Below are positions 60,203-64,000 of a stretch of DNA of 64,000 bases, in pieces (position 1 is the stretch's first letter; every line of letters begins with the position of its first letter). A program made the translations under genes and the position numbers. This DNA is from Novosphingobium cyanobacteriorum (GTDB lineage Bacteria; Pseudomonadota; Alphaproteobacteria; Sphingomonadales; Sphingomonadaceae): the NCBI RefSeq assembly GCF_029436685.1, contig NZ_JAROCY010000009.1:62001-126000 (forward strand). Reading direction: 5' to 3'. Below the pieces are notes generated by a model. That model saw only the letters and a program-made list of their open reading frames with translations, was not told the origin of the DNA and searched no databases.

Positions 60203-61552
60203 ATGAGTCATCCCCCGACCGGAACGTCTGCTGGCCAAGGCGAAGTCAGCGCAGCCATGCGTGCCGCTGCGTCCGAGGTGCGCCCTCGTCTGGGGACGGG
60301 GAGGTCTGATCGCCTGCCCGCATTGTTTGATTTCCTGCTGGAGCGCACCCTTGCCGGGGCACCACCCAACGAACAGCAGATCGCTGATGAGGTGTTCTCC
60401 AACGGCCGCACCGGGCTTGATCGGCGCGACGCCAATGTCCGGGTCTACATCCATCGCCTGCGTCGGCTTTTGAATGATATGCCGGCCATGGCCGATGGCA
60501 CCCGGCTGGACCTTCCGGTTGGCAGCTATATGCTCCGGCTGGTCGAACCTTCGGGGGAGAATGTCTTGGACGCCACGCCCGATGTGCTTGCGTCGCCAGC
60601 GCCCCGTCCGTTTGGCCGAAGTAGCGCAGGATTTGTCCTCGCGCTGGTTGCAGCAATCCTTCTCGCCATCGGCGGTTGGTTCGCGTTCCGGCCCGCGACG
60701 GGTGCGGGTCTGGCCAAGGCCATGCCTTGGGCTGCGCTTGTCGGCTCGGATCGGCCGATCACGCTCGTCATGGGCGATTATTACCTGTTCACCAGCATTT
60801 CGGGTCAGGGCGCAGGCGCGGCGCGGCCCATTCAGGTGTGGGATCGCACGGTGCCCACGCGGGAGGACCTCATCATCTACCAGATGCTGAACCCGGACAA
60901 GGCGGCGCAAGTCGCGGATCACAACCAGCAATATGTCACCTCCGGCACCATCGCGGCCACGTTCGCCATTCGCAACGCACTGCGGCGCGATGCTGCATTC
61001 CGCAAGCGGTCGATCCGGCTTGTCTCCGCTTCGCAGCTTTCGCCCGAACTGCTCAAATCCACCGACGTGGTCTACGTCGGGCAGATGAGCGGTCTTGGCG
61101 CGATCCTGCGCGATCCCTTCGTCCAGGCTTCGCCCTTTCGCCTCGACGACAGCCTCGTCGGGATGACCGACATGGCCAGCGGTAAGCAATACCACTCGGA
61201 TGGCGTGGAACTGCGCGATGAAAAGATGCCCCGCCGCGATTATGGCTATATCGCACGCATCCCGGGGCCAGCCGGCAACAGCCTGCTGGTGATTGCCAGC
61301 CTGCGCGATCCCGGATTGCGCGAAATGGCTGATCTCGTGGTGGACACTGTGCGGCTCGGCACCCTGCGCGACACCGTGGCACGGGCGCCACAGGGGTTCG
61401 AAGCGCTTTATCAGGTGCGCACCCTCGGCAGCGCCAATCTCGGCGCAACGCCCGTGCTGCAGCGTCCGGTGCGCACCCAAGGCATCTGGGATCGCTCCGC
61501 CAGCACGCCCGAGTATCGACCCATCGCTACGTCGACCGCAGGCCAGCGCTGA
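60203..61552 (+). CDS. Membrane-anchored winged-helix transcriptional regulator (ToxR/CadC-like layout)
   Basis: 449-aa protein. The N-terminal 120 residues resemble the wHTH domain with NVRVYIHRLRRLLNDM and LDLPVGSYMLRL (recognition helix and beta-hairpin). One membrane helix follows (SSAGFVLALVAAILLAIGGWF, about residues 140-160), then a periplasmic domain of about 285 residues with VGSDRPITLVMGDYYLFTSI and DVVYVGQMSGLGAIL. So a cytosolic DNA-binding domain is tied to an envelope sensor, allowing one-step signal relay. Probably controls the divergent exported operon. ATG 60203 is preferred to TTG 60185. Confidence 0.8.
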   Translation: MSHPPTGTSAGQGEVSAAMRAAASEVRPRLGTGRSDRLPALFDFLLERTLAGAPPNEQQIADEVFSNGRTGLDRRDANVRVYIHRLRRLLNDMPAMADGTRLDLPVGSYMLRLVEPSGENVLDATPDVLASPAPRPFGRSSAGFVLALVAAILLAIGGWFAFRPATGAGLAKAMPWAALVGSDRPITLVMGDYYLFTSISGQGAGAARPIQVWDRTVPTREDLIIYQMLNPDKAAQVADHNQQYVTSGTIAATFAIRNALRRDAAFRKRSIRLVSASQLSPELLKSTDVVYVGQMSGLGAILRDPFVQASPFRLDDSLVGMTDMASGKQYHSDGVELRDEKMPRRDYGYIARIPGPAGNSLLVIASLRDPGLREMADLVVDTVRLGTLRDTVARAPQGFEALYQVRTLGSANLGATPVLQRPVRTQGIWDRSASTPEYRPIATSTAGQR

Positions 61553-61653
61553 AGGCGCCGGCTGCGCGGTGTCAAAGCCTTCTGGCCGCGCTGGAAAAGC
61601 AATCGTCCGTTTCGGTCATACTGGCAATCCCGGGCAAAGGGCATAACCGTGGC

Positions 61654-63066
61654 ATGAGCAACTTTCCCCGCTTCCATGCTGCCGTCCATTCTGCCGCCGC
61701 TTTAAGCCTGGCCATCACGGCCATGCCGGCATCGGCGGATACGGTTGACGATCTCGTGGCCGCAGAACGGGCCCGCGCCAATGTGCCGGGCATCGCCGTC
61801 GGCGTTATCGATCACGGCGTCATCCGTCGCCTGCAGGGCTATGGCCTCTCGAATATCGAAACAGCCACCCCGGTCGGGCCTGATACCCTGTTCAAGACCG
61901 GGGCGCTGGGCATGCAGTTTACCGCGGCGGGCATCCTGCTTCTGGCCGAAGACGGGAAGGTTGCGCTCGATGATCCGGTACGCAAATACCTGCCGGAACT
62001 TCCTGCTACCTGGGCGCCCGTTACCATTCGGCACTTGCTGAACCACACCTCTGGCATTCCCGCCACGCCCAGCGGTGATTTCCAGAAGGAATATACCGAG
62101 GCTGAACTGCTCGGCATCATTGCGGGGCAGCAGCTTAATTTCCGTCCCGGTGCGCACTGGCGATTCAGCTATGCCGGTTACATCGTTCTTGGCTTCGTCA
62201 TCCGCCGCGTTACTCGTGATCACTACGCCACCTTCCTGCAGAAGCGGGTCTTCGCCCCCACCGGCATGGCGCGGGCGCGCGGGATCGATGAACTTGCGGT
62301 CATTCCGGGCCGCGCCTCTGGCTATGAACTGCGCGATGGCGCCTGGCGCAATGCCGAACGGATTTCTGCCACGGCCAATTCCACCGCCGATGGCTCGCTT
62401 TACCTTTCCGCGCTCGATTATGCCGCCTGGGCGCAGGCGCTCTCGCGCGGCAGGTTGCTCTCGCCCGCGTCTTGGCTGCAAGTTGCTCAGCCGGCCGCCC
62501 TGGCCGATGCCGCGCGCTGCGGATATGGCGCGGGATGGTATCTCGAAGGCGAAGGTGGTGGCCACTCGTGGTCGCATGGCGGCAGCTGGCAGGGTTTCCA
62601 GACCTTTGCGGTTCGCTACCCTGCGGAGGATCTCACCGTCGTCGTCCTCGCCAATGGTGAAACCGCCGACGTTTCCAGCCTCGCGCGCCGGATCGTTGCA
62701 ACGCAGCGGCCCGGTCTGGCCGGACCGGCGACTCCGATGCCCGATGCACCCGCCTCGCTGGTTGCGCATGTGGGAACCCTGCTTGATGGCATTGCTGCAG
62801 GCCGTGTCGATCGCGCGCATTATGTCGACTTTGCCAGGGTTGATCTCGAAGAGATGGTCGCCCAGTACGCCCAGCTCCTCGCCCCTCTTGGTGCGCGGCG
62901 GGAACTGGCGGTTTTCGGCAGCGGGCCGGGCTGCGGCGGCGTCACCTGGCGCCTGCGCGCCCGCTATGATGGCGGTGTGGTTGATATCCGCCTTGGCCAG
63001 GATGCAGGCGGCCGTGTCACCTCGCTTGACATCGTTCCCCTGTCCGCTTGGGACGCCCCGCTCTAG
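61654..63066 (+). CDS. Class C beta-lactamase-fold protein with lost catalytic residues
   Basis: 470-aa exported protein: signal peptide to about AMPASA, then the serine beta-lactamase/DD-peptidase fold and a C-terminal domain. The family landmark FxxGSxxKxFTA reads F-K-T-G-A84-L-G-M87-Q-F-T-A, so the Ser and Lys are gone; WRYSNAGY reads W-R-F-S-Y-A-G-Y, so the YxN motif is gone as well. The HxG motif (SHGGSW) is kept. It is therefore not a serine hydrolase, possibly a binding protein. Ordinary codon use and intact frame argue against a pseudogene. Confidence 0.83.
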   Translation: MSNFPRFHAAVHSAAALSLAITAMPASADTVDDLVAAERARANVPGIAVGVIDHGVIRRLQGYGLSNIETATPVGPDTLFKTGALGMQFTAAGILLLAEDGKVALDDPVRKYLPELPATWAPVTIRHLLNHTSGIPATPSGDFQKEYTEAELLGIIAGQQLNFRPGAHWRFSYAGYIVLGFVIRRVTRDHYATFLQKRVFAPTGMARARGIDELAVIPGRASGYELRDGAWRNAERISATANSTADGSLYLSALDYAAWAQALSRGRLLSPASWLQVAQPAALADAARCGYGAGWYLEGEGGGHSWSHGGSWQGFQTFAVRYPAEDLTVVVLANGETADVSSLARRIVATQRPGLAGPATPMPDAPASLVAHVGTLLDGIAAGRVDRAHYVDFARVDLEEMVAQYAQLLAPLGARRELAVFGSGPGCGGVTWRLRARYDGGVVDIRLGQDAGGRVTSLDIVPLSAWDAPL

Positions 63067-63165
63067 CCGTTCTCAATCAAGCCTGCGGATCGAGCTGTTC
63101 CACCCCGCGCAGACCTCGCTGTGGCATCGGTTCCCGAGTTGTGCATGCGCGTACCGTCGGCGGCT

Positions 63166-63588
63166 TCAGGCAGGTTGCGAAAGCCCTTCGGCAATATGCG
63201 GGCGAATGTCTTCAGGCCACGGCGTGGCGCGGTGGGTGGTCAGATCCATGCACACCAGTACGACCTGGGCATGAAGGCGCAATTCGCCTTTGCAGGTGAA
63301 CCGGATGTCGAGATCGCAACTGCTGCGGCCGAGCCTTATCGGCATGACGCCAATTGTCAGGCGATCACCGAGGCAGCTGGGGGCTGAGAATTCGACGGAC
63401 ATTTTCACGGTGGGAACGCCCACCTTGCGCACGATATGCAATTGGTGGAAATCGGCGCCCAACGCCTGTTCGCACCAATCTTCCACCGCGCCGTTGAGCA
63501 TCTCGAAATAGCGCGGATAGAACACGATGCCCGCGGGATCGACGTGGGCAAATCGCACCTGCGCAGTCGTTTCGAAAGCCTTGGTCAC
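63166..63588 (-). CDS. Hot-dog acyl-CoA thioesterase (4-hydroxybenzoyl-CoA thioesterase type)
   Basis: 140-aa thioesterase. Catalytic Asp17 in HVDPAGIVFYPRYFEML matches the Asp of 4-hydroxybenzoyl-CoA thioesterase; the central helix NGAVEDWCEQ and the strand KMSVEFSAPS are typical. Hydrolyses an aryl- or acyl-CoA to CoA and acid. GTG 63588 has GGGGGAG upstream, and the start overlaps the stop of the small upstream ORF (GTGA). Confidence 0.87.
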   Translation of the reverse strand: MTKAFETTAQVRFAHVDPAGIVFYPRYFEMLNGAVEDWCEQALGADFHQLHIVRKVGVPTVKMSVEFSAPSCLGDRLTIGVMPIRLGRSSCDLDIRFTCKGELRLHAQVVLVCMDLTTHRATPWPEDIRPHIAEGLSQPA

Positions 63589-63791
63589 GCGTTCTCCCCC
63601 ATCATCGTTCTCAATTCTCCAGGGCTTTGGAACAGGCGATTGGCCCCGAGCGCCCAAGTCTTCAAGGCGGGCCAGAGTCGTCTCAAGGCTCGATCCGGCT
63701 GCATGTCATCCGCCCTCGCGCAACGCCGCCACAGCCGCAGCTCAGGCGCGCTTGCACCTGCCGGGTCATAGCGCTGAACGATATCGGTCAT
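63585..63791 (-). CDS. Small hypothetical protein upstream of the thioesterase
   Basis: 68-aa Arg/Leu-rich frame (ELRLWRRCARADDMQPDRALRRLWPALKTWALG) with no recognised domain. Its GTGA overlap with the thioesterase start suggests it is translated and coupled. AGGGGA lies 9 nt before ATG 63791. Could be a leader peptide; otherwise unknown. Confidence 0.5.
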   Translation of the reverse strand: MTDIVQRYDPAGASAPELRLWRRCARADDMQPDRALRRLWPALKTWALGANRLFQSPGELRTMMGENA

Positions 63792-64000
63792 TCATGATCC
63801 CCTGTCGCACCGGTCAGGACCGGTGACGCATGACTCGATCGAGCACGATGGAATCACGGTCGGCGCGGGTGTGGCCGGGCAAAAGGAACGACATTGGAAC
63901 TTTCATATTCTTTTAGGCTTAAAGCAAAATGGCGCGGGGGCCAAGGGGAATGTCGCATTCCTAGCCCAGCGGATGGGAGGCAACGAGGCGACGGTCGGTC
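63792..64000. other. Right-edge intergenic sequence
   Basis: No supported gene or motif. An AT-rich stretch (TTTTAGGCTTAAAGC) at about 63911 may be promoter DNA for the small ORF/thioesterase pair or for a gene beyond the edge. Confidence 0.3.

Noticed and set aside
59393..61480. Upstream 695 codons of a 969-codon minus-strand open frame ending at 58571
   Set aside because: This part is antisense to the regulator at 60203-61552 and to the DUF6152 gene region, with His/Arg-rich composition typical of GC-rich shadow frames. The real protein starts at ATG 59392 with a signal peptide and ribosome site.
1..64000. CRISPR array, tRNA, rRNA, insertion sequence or prophage
   Set aside because: I saw no regularly spaced repeats, tRNA-like folds, transposase or integrase motifs or phage genes; reading by eye cannot exclude a short tRNA or a degraded element.

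Overview
The window is GC-rich, gene-dense chromosomal DNA that looks like a sphingomonad alphaproteobacterium (Novosphingobium or Sphingobium type). The main clues are three TonB-dependent receptors, a carotenoid-oxygenase relative, DUF3237, DUF6152 and DUF6644 proteins, and many catabolic oxidoreductases each next to its own LysR, MarR, TetR or AraC regulator. I saw no rRNA, tRNA, CRISPR array, insertion sequence or phage gene. The genus is inferred from gene content, not from a marker gene.

Layout. 0-2.2 kb: 5' end of a carotenoid/stilbene-cleaving oxygenase, a MarR regulator and two divergent DUF3237 genes. They are tied together by three copies of an exact TTGA-N4-TCAA motif. 2.2-10.8 kb: semialdehyde dehydrogenase with a LysR gene; a TetR-controlled acyl-CoA dehydrogenase/SDR/nitronate monooxygenase set; a glutaryl-CoA dehydrogenase with a divergent LysR gene. 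10.8-18.7 kb: TonB-dependent receptor with an abnormal C-terminal tail, flavin hydroxylase, LysR, omega-transaminase and MFS transporter. 18.7-28.6 kb: a catabolic island of unknown substrate. It holds a FAH-type hydratase, two SDRs without the YxxxK motif, an aldehyde dehydrogenase, a seven-Asp-box cytosolic propeller, a VOC protein, an AA_synth protein, an alpha/beta hydrolase, a ThDP enzyme, a cytochrome b561 and a CMD-family protein.

28.9-38.0 kb: envelope and uptake region. It has a PepSY membrane protein with a TonB receptor, and a second receptor divergent from a HupE-like/cytochrome/membrane-anchor operon, followed by two DUF6644 membrane proteins. 38.0-43.1 kb: AraC regulator divergent from an amine-oxidation module (ornithine-cyclodeaminase-like protein, RidA, FAD oxidase, EamA exporter). 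43.1-56.1 kb: a minus-strand block. In transcription order it is iorA, iorB, two MarR genes, acyl-CoA ligase, a thiolase-fold protein without catalytic Cys and His, a DUF35-SDR fusion, a cyclase, an amino-acid permease and an aldehyde dehydrogenase. 56.1-64 kb: atypical SDR, an exported three-gene set (DUF6152, a 273-aa exported protein, a Tat-type DUF4185-like protein), a membrane-anchored winged-helix regulator, a serine-hydrolase fold without its catalytic residues, and a hot-dog thioesterase coupled to a small ORF.

How the parts may work together (inference). The 39-56 kb block can be read as import of an (aromatic) amine or amino acid, oxidation to an aldehyde or arylpyruvate, conversion to the acid or directly to an acyl-CoA (ALDH plus ligase, or IorAB), then retro-aldol-type chain cleavage by the thiolase/DUF35 pair. 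A recurring feature is enzyme folds whose catalytic residues are replaced: two SDRs, a DUF35-fused SDR, a thiolase and a class-C beta-lactamase relative.
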